DNA of 64,000 nt from Riptortus pedestris. Lineage: Eukaryota > Arthropoda > Insecta > Hemiptera > Alydidae. This document shows, piece by piece, positions 13,827 through 25,385 of the stretch. Numbering within the stretch: position 1 is the stretch's first letter; every line of letters starts with the position of its first letter. The DNA lies in contig CM032228.1 of the NCBI GenBank assembly GCA_019009955.1, forward strand, positions 71,292,001-71,356,000, read 5' to 3'. Position numbers and translations under genes: made by a program. Under the pieces are notes generated by a model. It was not told the origin of the DNA. It did no database searches and saw only the letters and a list, made by a program, of their open reading frames with translations.

Positions 13827-14705
13827 AGCAGAATTCCCTTAAGGGAAATCAGCTTTTGAGCTTGTACTCATGACATGATTTTCGGAAAATTTCTTCAAAT
13901 GTCCATTGATCCTACTCAGATAATGAAAATGAGCTCTGTTCAAATATATATTTATTTTTTTGTCAATGCTCTAGTGGTCACAATTTCTGTTTGATCGTTA
14001 CCAAATTTGATATTTAATCGTTTTATGTAAAAAGAAAGATTAAGTTCGTTAATGGGTGAAATGCGACCAGTGGGAAGAGAGATTTTCGAATGGAAATATC
14101 TCTGTTACTATATGTCGGATCGAAAAACTGTATAGAACCAATCTTATCAATAAATTGAATGTAATATAAATATTGTATGTAAATAAATATACATTTATTC
14201 TCTGTCAGGAATATTAACCGAGATATTTGGATTTTATAGTTTTTTGCCAGTAAACCCCCACTCCTATTCATGTCATAATAACAATAATCTGTTATATAAG
14301 AAACCATCTTATTCGAAGCTTAAATACCAAATATTGTTTTCAAGAGACCTTTATTATACAAGATACATGCAAATATGGTCTGGTGAGCCCTCCCCTATCA
14401 TAAGTTCTTGGACTACTAAAATTTATTTGATTGGGATAAACATTATTCTGATTCATTTACAGTACTAGATATAGTAAATAGTTTTCAATAAAATTAAGTT
14501 ATATCCTGATAATTTCAGTACTTGTTTTTATGTCCATTGAGATGTTTGTTTATATTTCAGACGCTTTCCGTCGGGAATTTGTTAAAATAGGCTGAAGGAT
14601 TTCTTATTACCATTTGTATTTATTCGCTTAATATTCACACTGGTGTTCTGTTCACCATAATGTAGTTTTATCTATTGTTAAGCTTCATGAGGGAAATCTG
14701 CGACT
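13827..14705 (-). mobile_element. HINE-like element, long decayed variant
   Basis: Starts TTTTAGCAGAATTCCCTTAA at about 13824, runs through the family blocks (GACCAGTGGGAAG, TCGGATCGAAAAACTG) and an added 3' block with CCCCCACTCCTATTCATGTC, and reaches GAGGGAAATCTGC at about 14691-14703. An (AT)n tract follows at about 14741-14800. Longer than the standard form and heavily mutated. Confidence 0.55.
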
Positions 14706-14736
14706 GAAATATTTCAAATATAATTTATATTTTATA

Positions 14737-14803
<67 letters not shown>

Positions 14804-15275
14804 CACATATACCTTCATAAATTCATATATATACACACAGAAAACTTAGATATATATTTATATTCATACATGTATAAAAAATGTGTGTATGTTGATTGTA
14901 GATTATCTCACCAATGCTCTCAATTTATTAGAAGCAATTGAGTTTATTCAATAGTGTAAAGGGGATTTAGGAGAAACAAGGCAGCAGGATTTCAGAACTT
15001 CTTGTGATGTGAATCAAGTTATTTGGCACCAAGTTATTAGAATATAGTCATCAGTATTAAAATCAAATAAGCTTTTACAAACAAAATATACAAATATTAG
15101 TCAAAAACAAAAACGTAGCTGTACACCTGGTGGAACAATTTTTTTAAGCCAACTGTTAATCCTCTGGACCTTTAAATAGGAATATAAAAAATGACATAAA
15201 CTAGAAATGGTTCCTTAATAGTAGAAGCCGAAAGTAGTTCATCATTAACTCCTGTTATTTTAAAATGCTGAAACC

Positions 15276-15473
15276 TAGGCCAATTTTAAAGATATTCCTG
15301 AGGTAATCAAGGAACATAACCTTATACCCACATGCTTGAGCAAAATATTCAAGTACCTCACTGAGGTTAGCCTGTTGCTAGGAGGGTCCTTCTCAACTAT
15401 TGGATAAAGCTCTACAATATCTGCTTTCCTGAGGACTGCCTCTTCATCAGACAATTTGGAAGATGCTTCAAGC
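15276..15473 (-). pseudogene. Unidentified coding-like remnant
   Basis: On the minus strand a 66-codon open stretch begins LEASSKLSDEEAVLRKADIV and continues through an ELYPIVEKDPPSNRLTSVRY segment to a TAG. Its GC content and residue mix are more coding-like than the surrounding DNA. The same frame continues upstream (HLTVEALCWMI) beyond an in-frame TAG. I do not recognise it. It could be a processed or transposon-derived fragment, or chance. Confidence 0.25.
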
Positions 15474-15511
15474 TAAATCATCCAACAAAGAGCTTCAACA
15501 GTAAGATGGCC

Positions 15512-15598
15512 TTTTCGTCATCTCCTGGGTAGGATCGATGGGCATTTGAAGAAAATTTTCAAAAATCGCGTCATGAGTACGACCTCAATCTGCTAAAA
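15512..15598 (+). mobile_element. HINE-like element fragment
   Basis: About 87 bp matching the TCGTCATCTCCTGGGTAGGA to ACCTCAATCTGCTAA terminal part of the family; the stem-loop itself is missing and the join CTCAATCTGCT is direct. Confidence 0.6.
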
Positions 15599-16144
15599 AT
15601 GGAATCCCACAAAGGGATTAAGAGTTAGACCTCAGACATCCTCGAAGGGAGATCTCTGCCAGTAAGCCCTTGCTAATCCTCGCAGCCCTCAGGCTGGTAC
15701 GTTCTCACTAATAGGAATCAACTAAGTTCTATTTCTTTGTAATTTAGTTTATTTAGAGAAAGAGTCCCTAGTATATTGCTTCAAAGGTACCTATCTCTCA
15801 TTTAGAATTTTATATTTATTATTGGTGAATTTTTTAATTATAAACAAATTTATATTTATTTAAATTTGGTCAAGTGTAGATTGTTGGTGAAACCCTTTCT
15901 GAATTCTTTGATCAGTTTTAGTGATTTGGTTGTGGGAATTTTTATATTGTTACACCTTCCACTGCCTATTGCCGTAGCCAGATCTCTAAAATTATGCATA
16001 ACTTTATTTATTGCTACTTGTAATACACCCTTCTACATTCACATCAACAATAAGTCATTATTTCATTGGTTGTTTCTTTCTCAATAGGTTTGAAAAATAC
16101 AGACTGTTGTAATCTGTGATAGTGACATTTATTTAACTCAATAT

Positions 16145-16710
16145 TGTTACGTTTTATTACCAAAACCAGTAATAAACGTTGTTAATAAGAGTTCTTTTGG
16201 ATTGCAAAATTAAACACTCACAAGTTTCACAGTTTTTATCACTGCACAATTTATTTCACAATGCACAATACACTTGGTAATTATTCTTTATTACTACTCA
16301 CAGTATACACTGATAGCGTCACTGTTCTTCAGATTACACAGTCCAATAATTCACTCACGGTCACTGAAGTACACCAAAAGACAGCACTGCACTGTCTTAA
16401 ACACGGCACTAAACTGTTCTTACAGTCACGGCACAACACTGTTCTTATAAAAACACTTTTCCGCACTGCACTAAGTCGCACTGTAGCACCGAACGCACAT
16501 ATGAGCACTTGAGAAGAAAACTCACTTGCTCGTGGCTGGCTGGTTCTATATATAGGTTGTCGGCATACATCAAAGAGAAATTGGCTGAGCCCTTCGACGT
16601 CTGCACTGGAAGGGGCTAGTAGGAGCTAGACCCTTTGTCGGTCTCGGTTTCTTTGATCTACATCGCACTTCCCAAATACGCGACTCTCTCTGTATTTAAT
16701 TTTCGCAACA
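16145..16710. mobile_element. Solo LTR, copy 3 (opposite orientation)
   Basis: A 566-bp element with ends TGTTACGTTTTATTACC and TTTTCGCAACA, the reverse complement of copy 1, flanked by ATAT on both sides (16141-16144 and 16711-16714). It carries the complementary TATA-like region near 16550. No internal region. Confidence 0.75.
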
Positions 16711-16756
16711 ATATAAATGCCTTTTATTCTCCCATCATTCATCCACACCTTCCACA

Positions 16757-16757
16757 G

Positions 16758-16803
<46 letters not shown>
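16757..16803. repeat. (TA)n microsatellite
   Basis: About 47 bp of pure TA dinucleotide repeat next to the LTR. Similar AT tracts occur at about 14741-14800, 21652-21690, 40322-40366, 48838-48876, 50639-50703, 51752-51792, 54702-54770 and 59781-59828, mostly inside or between transposons. Confidence 0.9.
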
Positions 16804-16809
<6 letters not shown>

Positions 16810-16849
16810 GCTAGTACCTATTTCATTTTACCTCGTGTCTTTTTGTGTA

Positions 16850-17012
16850 TTTTTTTTTTATTTATCAGGTTCCACTTTATGCTACTATGGCTAATTGAGG
16901 CTGGTTATCTATAGGTTACCACCCATTTCTACCTAGGGTGGGACTAAGGATTTTATTTAATGAGTTTGTCACTAAATAAATTCCAATTTTCCCAGGTGGG
17001 AAACGAACAATC
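16850..17012 (-). mobile_element. SINE-like repeat, copy
   Basis: Shares GCTACTATGGCTAATTGAGG, a CACCCATTTCTACC segment, GGGTGGGACTAAGGA and ATTTAATGAGTTTGTCAC with copies at about 32155-32290 and 35711-35865, and in reverse at about 19697-19790 and 23010-23105. In the 35.7-kb copy the minus strand contains GAGTTTGATTCCCGCC, close to a tRNA B box, so a tRNA-derived SINE is likely. Confidence 0.5.
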
Positions 17013-19110
17013 TACTAATTATATATAATTTCCTTTATAGGTTCTTCCACTATTAAGAATTTATACAGGTATTTTTTTAATATGTTAACCAGAGGCATTA
17101 AATTTAATTTATAATTTATTTTTGAAAGTTTAATATTCAACGAAGAATATAAATATTTTTATTGTTTATTTTAAATATACATAATATTTACATAACTGTA
17201 GTTAAGTCACAAACCAGTAAAATGAATACTGCATTAAGCATGTTTTCTATAAATATAGCTGTCTTTAATTTTCAATAAAAACAATGTACAATAAAATAAT
17301 TTATTCATTAATTATATAATTAATGGTAAAATTATAACAATAATCAACAATAAAATATTTGAAGGTGAGATCACATTACCTGATAATTTACTACATTAAA
17401 ATTATGCCACATAGCGTATCTCAGAATAACAATCACAACTTCAAAACAAATGTACTAAACAAAAACTATGAAACCATCCCCTAAGTTATATGTGCAGACA
17501 TCCATCATAATAAATCTTTTAATATTTTGCTAATAAAATTTTGTTTAATTTAGATGGCATATGCTTATAAAATCATTTCATTTTGAAACATGAATTACTT
17601 AGATGGGCTATCCTATCAACAGCCAGGAAAAAGGTACTTTTGATTTATCTCTTAAAGATATTCTATAACACAATTAAAAATTAGGAACATTCAAATCCAC
17701 ATTCGAACTTAGGTTGTTACACATTGAGACACTTTCCTGGTAAATTAGTGGATGACATTTTGGAAGTTACAAGTAGTTTCTTTCATAAAGCATTCTGCTT
17801 CATTATGGTAGATTTTTTAAAATTACAATTAAATATAAAAATTGTAATTACTATTTTTTTTAAATTAAACATAATGATAGCAGGAAAATATGTATATTGA
17901 AAATGTCAATGATAATTTATCAGGAAGGTTACTAAAGAGGAAAAATAATACATGTAACTTAACAACTATTGAATAAATATTTATATTATAGAAGGTAATA
18001 GCTTATATCCAAATCAAAAATTCTATCTAAGGAAACTTTTATGTATTGGAAAAATCAAATTAATTATAGTCAATGCTCATTAGGAATAAATAATCTAAAA
18101 ACTACTTTGCACATTAAACATTTGAATTATGAACATCATAATTAAAATCTCCAAGATAGACATTAAATTTGAATATTTTTATTAACAAATTGTCATAACA
18201 TCTAAAATTGTTTATCCATTTTATTCTGGATTCTAATATAAGTAAAGAATTCATAATTTTTATTGACTTACAACCGCCTAACTGATTATAAAATGAACTC
18301 TCATGATTTAGTGAGCCTCAACAACTGAAAGAAAATACCAAAAGTAACGAACTTCAAATTTTAATAAAATATCACAAAACAACGAAGCTCATCAAAAACT
18401 AAATCACTGCATATGAAATATTTCCTTGTAAAACCATGTTTGTCAGCAAGTCAATACATAAATATTTCCTTTAAAAGTTATGCTCTTGTAAAACTATTTA
18501 GAACAAAAACATTTAAAATTTCATACATGGCGTAACAAATATTTTGCTATAATTTCATTCATTTTAATTGTAGAATGAATGACAATAAATTACACAACAA
18601 AACTAGACAATGTTCCTACAGCTCCGCTTAATTTTGGGTTCGATGGGAAGGTAGTCCAATAGTGAATCACACCTGCCTGGTTTGTATAAGCTGTAACCAT
18701 TTCTTGCCACAGACAAGAAAAAAGATCTAGGAAAACTTGATTTGACACAGTAGAAAATTAAATTGCACAACTTAACAATGCATAGAAGAGTTGATTCTCA
18801 AAATTTCTAAAAACCAGTGTTCCCCATACATCAAAAAATATCCTTGATAGTACATGAAAACCATAGGTAGAAATGTCAGTTGACCTGCACCGTGATACCA
18901 ATAGTAATTCACTTGAAGTAGTTTGAGTACTGAAATACTACAAAATATCTACTGTAGCAAAATATACAAATGGACATTAGTAAAACATACTCTTCTTTGG
19001 TTCTACATATTTAGGCACTGAAATGGTAATATTTTATATCAGTTTTCAAAAACTTTCTTTCACAGATATGAAGTCCTCTTTAAGCATTTGAGGAAAATAT
19101 GCTCCATCTG
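17013..19110. other. AT-rich region, probable BRCA1-like 3' UTR side
   Basis: No gene seen. On the minus strand this follows the BRCA1-like stop codon, so part is presumably its 3' UTR. AATAAA-type signals on the minus strand occur near 18175 and 17300 but the true end cannot be fixed. Confidence 0.4.
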
Positions 19111-19289
19111 TCAACTTTCTTCATTGTGAGTGGTAAGTAGTTGGATAGGAATATTGTATTCAAAAGCTAGTTCCCTTTGGCATATTTCTTCTCCAAGATA
19201 TTGAACAATAGGTTCAGCTGTATAAGAGCAGATACTTGATTTTACCCAGTTTGATGATAAAGGGACAAGCTTCAGCTCCTTACATTTAC
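19111..19289 (-). CDS. BRCA1: BRCA1-like, last exon: end of second BRCT and stop
   Basis: Encodes KCKELKLVPLSSNWVKSSIC then SYTAEPIVQYLGEEI and ends NEES with TGA at 19111-19113. The VPLSSNWVKSSICSY stretch matches the last helix of a BRCT domain (the W-V-x-x-S pattern) and aligns well with the APVVTREWVLDSVALY end of human BRCA1. It is joined to the previous exon in phase 1 (G|GT). The acceptor is tttacag ending at 19290. There is a ~38-residue tail after the BRCT fold. Confidence 0.8.
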
Positions 19290-19696
19290 CTGTAAAATAA
19301 TGGAAATTGGTCACAGTGAAATATAATAGTTCGAATTTCTTCCAAAATAGGGCAATAGACATGGAAGGGAAGTTGGACTAGACATGACCCAGCAGTGTAC
19401 ATTACATGCAAAAGAGCACACAAGCATCGATGAAAAGAGTCTAATTTTTCCACTATTTGCATGTAAAAAACATAGCATATAGCTAAAAATTAAAGCATTG
19501 GAATGCCAAGAAATGTTTTTCTTTTTCAACAATGTCAATAGAATTCAGTTTGCTTTAGGTAATAAGGTATCAATAGCATGGAATTTAACTATATTTTAAA
19601 TGTTTAGGATGCTAAAGTTGGGAGTTTCTTAACATAAGGAGGGAAATAAACTCTTCCTTCAATGAAGAATTTTTTTTATTTTATTGTAAAAGGTCT

Positions 19697-19790
19697 AACA
19701 CATCTGAGCTCCACCCTGGCTAGAAAAAGGTGGTAACCTGTCCTAATTAACCTTAGTTGCCAAAGTGGACGTTAATAATTTTTTTTTTTC
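19697..19790 (+). mobile_element. SINE-like repeat, reverse copy
   Basis: CTCCACCCTGGCTAGAAAAA, then GGTGGTAACCTGTCCTAATT and a CAAAGTGGACGTTAATAAT tail; the reverse complement of the copies at about 16850 and 35711. It lies in a BRCA1-like intron. Confidence 0.5.
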
Positions 19791-20308
19791 CAACACTGTC
19801 ATTTTCAAGTGCTAAAAACGATATAACGTGTTAAAATACAAAATATAGATCAGTAATCCTGTACCTATATTCTTGCATCAAGGATAGTTCAGAATCATAC
19901 TGCCATATATATCTCAGTACCTTGTATCTTTTTTAAAATAAGCTTAATCATGTGTGAATGTACTATTAATGGTAGTAGTTGAATCAAGGTACAATGTAGT
20001 TTCATCTTGATGAAGTCTGTTTAGTGGAAGGATGCCTCTCTCGACTGTCTGCTGACTATGTTTTTAGTATGAGATTTTGCTCATGAAGAGGCATTAAAGA
20101 ATAGGAAACAATAAAAAGAAGTTAACAACTGGAACTTACAAAAGTCCTAAATATGAAATTTCAGCATTCTCAGGCTATTTTCGTTTTTTGACGAGAAACC
20201 TATGTCACACTGGTTTCAGGAAGGGTCAACAGATAATTCTGTGAAAACTGAAAATTTTTGCTCACTCTCTTGTTTTCTTTTTCTAAAGTTTTTATATATC
20301 AGAATAAT

Positions 20309-21646
20309 CTATATATATAAATGAATGTTTGTAAGTCCTTTATAGAATCGTAAACGGCTGAACCGAATTTTATGAAACTGTATATTACTACTAGCCCAAC
20401 CTAGGTTTTAGTCTATATTAATATTCTCTGAGACGAACAGGAGTGGGGGTTATAAGGGACGCCTGAAATTAAAAATAGCGAAATTTCGTTTTCTATTGGT
20501 TTTTTGACAAATATGCACAAAACAAAAGTTGTTTATTTTGTTATTTAGAGTACCTTTTGTTATATACACTTTTGTCGTATACCGAAGTATAACTGAGTTA
20601 TATGCTAAAAACTAAAATGGGAGCCAACAATTTTATTTGGCACAAAAGACTCAACGGAACTAAACGAAACTTCGTATATGATTTGGGATTAACACCTCCC
20701 TGATTATAAGCTATATTTCTAGGTACGAACAGAAGTGGCAGTTGGTTTAAGGGAAGTCTGAAATTTTAAAATTGTGATATTTCGTACACTATTCATTTTT
20801 TGGCAAACATATAACAAAAGTTGTTTGTTTTGTTATTTGGAGTAACTTTTGTCATATAAACTATCGTCGTATACCGAAGTATAAAGGCGTTATATGCTAA
20901 AAATGATAGCGGGAGCCAACAATTTTATTTGGCACAAAAGACTCAATCAAACTAAATAAAACACACGGCATGTGTATTAGCACTAACGCCTTCCTTATAA
21001 TAAGCCATACTAACATTTCTAGGGACGGGCAGGAGTGGGGTTTATAAGGGAAGCCAGAAATTTAAAATAGCGATATTCGTTTTTTGGCAAATATGAACAT
21101 AACAAAAGTTGTTTATTTCAGAAATGTCAGTTTTTCCTTTAATGTATTTAATACTTTATTTAATTAAAATAGGAAAATTAATTTCAACAAACACTTTTGT
21201 ATTGTGAAGAAAATGTAATAAGAATTATTAATATAATTTAATGTAAACAGAACTGCCATCTTAAAAAAGTAGGATGTTTGTTGGCAACAGTGAGTGTAGG
21301 GAGGAGAGGTGGAAGACTTCCTTTCTGTCCTCTCATTGCTAATCTTATATTTCAGTGAGTTGTTTAAGCTATTTAATTAATTAAATATTTTAATCTATCT
21401 ATTAATTATTTTAATATATTATAGCAGGGATGAGCAAGGTGCGGCCCATGGCCCTTTAAACATGTTTATGCAGCCCGCCAAGCATTTCTAAAATTGAATT
21501 TATTTTATATATATATATATTTCTGTGCGACCCGCCAAAACATTTTATAATTTAAATTGGCCAGTTGATTAAAAAGGTTGCTCACCCCTGGATTATCGTA
21601 TTAACCGTATGAATAATATGGTTAATAAGATAATCTATGATTATGT

Positions 21647-21694
<48 letters not shown>

Positions 21695-21918
21695 TACATG
21701 CACAGGAAACGGGTAATATAAAAATATTGTGTATTTTATAGAATTAAGTATATAACAAATACTTTTATTATTAACATATCCCCAACACGCCGGACTCGGG
21801 TGTAATCTTAAGCATTGACGGGAAAATGTAAAAATATTGTACAAAGTAGGACCAAAAAAATTACCAACATCATTCAGCCTCAAATGATTTCCCAGGCGAA
21901 GCCGAGTATCTTAGCTAG
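20309..21918 (+). mobile_element. Helitron-like element in a BRCA1-like intron
   Basis: The 3' end is a hairpin-bearing CCCAGGCGAAGCCGAG followed by TATCTTAGCTAG and a host T, the classical Helitron 3' structure. The interior contains about three ~297-bp related direct repeats (each with ACAAAAGTTGTTTATTT... and GGAGTGGGGTTATAAGGG-type blocks; one has a GC-poor variant). It contains a nested hAT MITE (21425-21590) and an AT microsatellite (21652-21690). No Rep/helicase gene. The 5' limit is approximate. Confidence 0.65.
21425..21590. mobile_element. hAT-type MITE
   Basis: 166 bp with inverted ends CAGGGATGAGCAA and the complement of CAGGGGTGAGCAA, typical of hAT/Charlie-like termini, with internal GCGGCCC-type motifs. 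It is flanked by TATTATAG and GATTATCG, which match at 6 of 8 positions, consistent with a decayed 8-bp target duplication. It has no coding capacity. Confidence 0.7.
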
Positions 21919-21943
21919 TATAAAATATTTTTTGAATACATAC

Positions 21944-22070
21944 CTAAAATATTTTGAGTCAATTGTGAGTAATCCTCAAAAATGAAGAACCTTGGAAACG
22001 TGTCTTCATGAAATACATGAAACTTTTCATAGTCTAAAATAACTGTTGCTCCTCCCATCGAACAAAGTGT
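21944..22070 (-). CDS. BRCA1: BRCA1-like, exon with middle of second BRCT
   Basis: Encodes TLCSMGGATVILDYEKFHVF then HEDTFPRFFIFEDYSQLTQN and IL. The GGATV after an alpha-helix is the usual G-G/A motif of a BRCT domain, aligned to LCGASVV in human BRCA1. The acceptor is ttttcag ending at 22071; the donor gtatgt leaves phase 1. A Helitron-like element ends only 25 bp past the donor side of this exon. Confidence 0.8.
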
Positions 22071-22217
22071 CTGAAAATATTCCTCTAATTAATTATAATC
22101 AGTAATCAGAAATTTTTCATTGAAGAAAAAATTAAAAACATTGCTAATAAAGTTATTTAATAGCTACTGTCCATTCAACCATGATTAAAATATTTATTGA
22201 GTATCAGAATGACTTAC

Positions 22218-22361
22218 CTTGGCCAATTCATAAGATGTATATTCATCATAATTCGAAAATGACAAAGACATTTTGAAGAAGACATACATTCCTATAAATG
22301 GAGGTGGTACATGCTGAATACATTTCAAAGGACCTTCATCAGATACTGGAATAAAGGGTTC
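22218..22361 (-). CDS. BRCA1: BRCA1-like, exon with linker and start of second BRCT
   Basis: Forty-eight codons, phase 0 on both sides: EPFIPVSDEGPLKCIQHVPP then PFIGMYVFFKMSLSFSNYDE and YTSYELAK. FIGMYVFF corresponds to the first strand of a BRCT domain (FRGLEICC in human BRCA1). The acceptor is gttgcag ending at 22362; the donor is gtaagt. The preceding ~20 residues form the inter-BRCT linker. Confidence 0.8.
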
Positions 22362-22466
22362 CTGCAACAAAACATATTAATATTTTAATTGCTATATTTA
22401 AGAACACATTATATAGCTAATGAGATTGATGAAAAATACTAATCATATTCATGTAGACAATAACTT

Positions 22467-24215
22467 TTAGCAGATTTCTTTTAAGGGATATTAGCTATTG
22501 AGGTTGTACTCCTCAATGTCCATCGATCCTACCTAAGAGATGATGAAAATGATGTCCGTTCAAAGTTTTATATATATTAGCGAGGGTACCTAGCTTCGCT
22601 CAGGAAATCATTAGAGGCTGAAATGACGTCGGTATTTTTTTGGCAAGACTTTACTGTGCAGAATATTTTTACATTTCCCCGTCTCAGTGTTTAGGGCTTA
22701 TATGTGATCTATATCTAGCAACTAAAGAGGGCTTATATAATCTCTTTTAGTCTTCAAGAATAATAATAAAAAAATTGATTTCCTGATCAATCCGGTTGGT
22801 CTGTTCAAAAAATGGTGGAGAATATTAATCATAATCATGGATAGCACTCCTTCATCATTATTAAGTACTATTACTGAGGTAGCTTTCTTCAAGAAATATT
22901 TAGACTGAATAATGAATGTGAACGTTATTCATAGCAATGCTATTATAAACCTTATAATAAGTCCCAACCTGGTTATAAAAGTGACAAACCCATTAAATGA
23001 AATCAAGTGCCTCCCTGAAGAAGGAAGAAAAGGGTGTTAACCTGTAGATAACCCGTTCCAATAAGCCATAGTTGAAAAAAGTAGACATTAATAAATAATA
23101 ATAACCAACCATAGCTTTCTAGTAACTATGGCAGCTTCATACTTTTCTTGGGTATTGCAGAATAAATGTGAATCATACAAAAAATAAATAATTAATCTAA
23201 AGAAAACCAATTCCCAGTCATTATTTAGAACAATGTGTGCATTGTATTGTATTGTGCATCATTGAGTTTATTCGTTACAACTGCACATCGAAACTTCTTT
23301 CCCTCCAAAAGCCATTAGTGTCCAATAAAATTGTCTTCCCGTTATAGATTATAGCGTATATCTTGTTTATACTTCAGTATATGACAAAAGTGTATATGAT
23401 AAAAGTTACTTTAAATATCCCAAATTTTCATTTCTAGCTTCCCTTATAACCCCGACCCCTGCTCATTCCTAGAAATGAAGGTACAGATTATAATCATGGG
23501 GGAGTTATAATAAGCCACAAATTGCAGATATTGTGTCTATGGTATGTGAAACGAAAAAGGTATTGTGAAATTTCGAGAAACAAATCAATGTACAGACAGA
23601 CATTACAACTTTTGTTACCGCTCTAGCGGTCACAATTTTTGTTTAATCGTTACCAAACTCAATATATAAGCATTATATGTAAAAAGAAAGTTCAAGTTCG
23701 TTTTTGGTCTGTGGGGAGGGGGTTTAGAGGGGAAGAATTTCGTAAATTCGAAATATCTTTGTAATTATACGTCGGATCAGAAAGTGTATAATACAAATGT
23801 TATTGAAAATTTAATTACCTATAAATGTTGTTATATACATATTTTCTCTATCATGAACATTAAGCGAGGTATTTGGATTTTTTAGTTTTTAGCCACCAGT
23901 GAACCCCCACTCCTACTCATGTCATATTAACAATAAACTGTTATATCATGAACCACTTTATTGTAAGCTTAAATACCTAATATTATTTTCAAGAGACCTT
24001 TATTATATGAGACACTTGCAAATTACTTGTGTGATGACGTCATCAATTAAGATTTTGCATTCTTGTTTCTAAGATGCTTACATGATCTATACCCATACTC
24101 AATATTTAACCTCTTCAGTTAGCATTAAAGATCATATTTGTTATTGGCTGAAGTTGGGCCTGGAATAGTGAGGGTATAGAGGGGGAGGGAACTCAAAATT
24201 CAAAATACTGTCGTT
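22467..24215 (-). mobile_element. HINE-like element split by a Helitron-like insertion
   Basis: The left part (22467-22570) has AGCAGATTTCTTTTAAGGGA and ATGTCCATCGATCCTACC. It is broken at its AT tract by a Helitron-like unit (about 22572-23605, starting near AGCGAGGGTACCTAGCTTCG and ending near GTACAGACAGACATTAC). The family resumes with CCGCTCTAGCGGTCACAATT to about 24030. A further block of the long variant (GTGTGATGACGTCATCAATT) runs to about 24215. The nesting order is therefore HINE first, Helitron second. Confidence 0.55.
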
Positions 24216-25145
24216 ATCATCATACAGGATCTCCAAGTTTCTTAGCAGTACCTAGTCAAAATTATTTTCACAGATATATTGCATTATCTCATGCACTTTT
24301 TTTCTTAAAAAAAGTGATAACCAAATTGTTAGTGGTCATATTACCAAGACACTATTTTCAATATTTAGATGGTGTTAGAGGTTAGATGGTGGAGAGCCCG
24401 CCAATACTAGCAGATCTACCAATACATGAAATATAAAAATCTCTACCGGTGTTTCGGTAAAAGTGTTAAGGACAAGAAGTGGCGAGAGCAGAGAGGGACC
24501 TTGATCAATGTTGATTGCTGGGCAATAACATGTATCTAATGTATTGTATTTTTCTTGTTTTGTATAAATAGTTATTAGCTATGTTATAAGAGTAGAACAA
24601 TTTTTTTTTCTCTATCTCTCTCTATTTTCTCTTATGATTTATCAAAGAAGGATTTTATTTTTATTTATTAACTACTTTAGCATTATCATTTATTACAGAC
24701 CCTTTTTACCATAAAATACATAAACACACACATCTGAGCAGACCTCATTTATCATCTCCTAGGTAGAACACAACCTTTACAGCTGATTTTCCTTCAAGGA
24801 GAAATCTGCTGAAACTTATATCAAATAAATTTAAATTTTTGAAATATGACTCAAGTAACCCATTCTCAACTGTCAATATGTTACATAGTATAAAATTACT
24901 GACATTAACACTATCATTTAAAGTGACCACCTGTAATAGAAGTTACACTAAATTTCTCTATTTGTCTAATAAATAAATGAATGAAATTCTCTACTGGTTC
25001 TCAAATAATGCAATACATTTTTAAATTACTAATAATAATAAATTAACCATATATAAAAACATATACATTTTTTGTATAACTTAAATATTTGTACATTACA
25101 TTATTGTAGTAAAATATGTTATATTGTGCAACTTAAGTAACTTAC
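24216..25145. other. BRCA1-like intron segment
   Basis: AT-rich intron on the minus-strand gene. It holds a HINE-like fragment at about 24745-24815 and a GC-richer stretch at about 24370-24540 that I could not assign. No exon is seen. Confidence 0.4.
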
Positions 25146-25385
25146 AGGAGAAATGATAGTGTTTTGATTAAGACACTGGACTACCCAATCTATGGTGACA
25201 ATATAGACTCGGTATGCTATACCAAGAAGGTAGTCACTAGATCGCCAAGCTCCGTCACCCACAATAAGGTGAGTAGTCTCATGAGTGAACCCACTACTCA
25301 GTGAAGAATTAGTCAGGCGAGCAAGCTTCGTTATCAGTAGGCTCTCTTGACTCGTCACACCACAAGCAGCAAGACTCAAAGGTTT
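25146..25385 (-). CDS. BRCA1: BRCA1-like, exon with first BRCT domain
   Basis: Eighty codons, phase 0 on both sides, forming one BRCT domain: KPLSLAACGVTSQESLLITK, then LARLTNSSLSSGFTHETTHL and a DYLLGIAYRVYIVTIDWVVQ segment. ETTHLIV, LLGIA and the W-V of helix 3 match BRCA1's first BRCT (ETTHVVM, FLGIA, YFWV) better than BARD1's (TVTHVVV, MLGIL). Tandem BRCT domains of BRCA1 bind phospho-SxxF peptides of DNA-damage partners such as Abraxas, BRIP1 and CtIP in the nucleus (family knowledge). Here the human Ser1655 position is Cys and the Lys1702 position is Asp, while Gly1656 and Arg1699 equivalents are kept. The acceptor is actttcag and the donor gtaagt. Confidence 0.8.

Noticed and set aside
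19111..25385. BARD1 as the identity of the double-BRCT gene
   Set aside because: ETTHLIV, LLGIA and WVVQ match BRCA1 more closely, and no ankyrin repeats precede the BRCT exons; BARD1 or another BRCT protein is not fully excluded.
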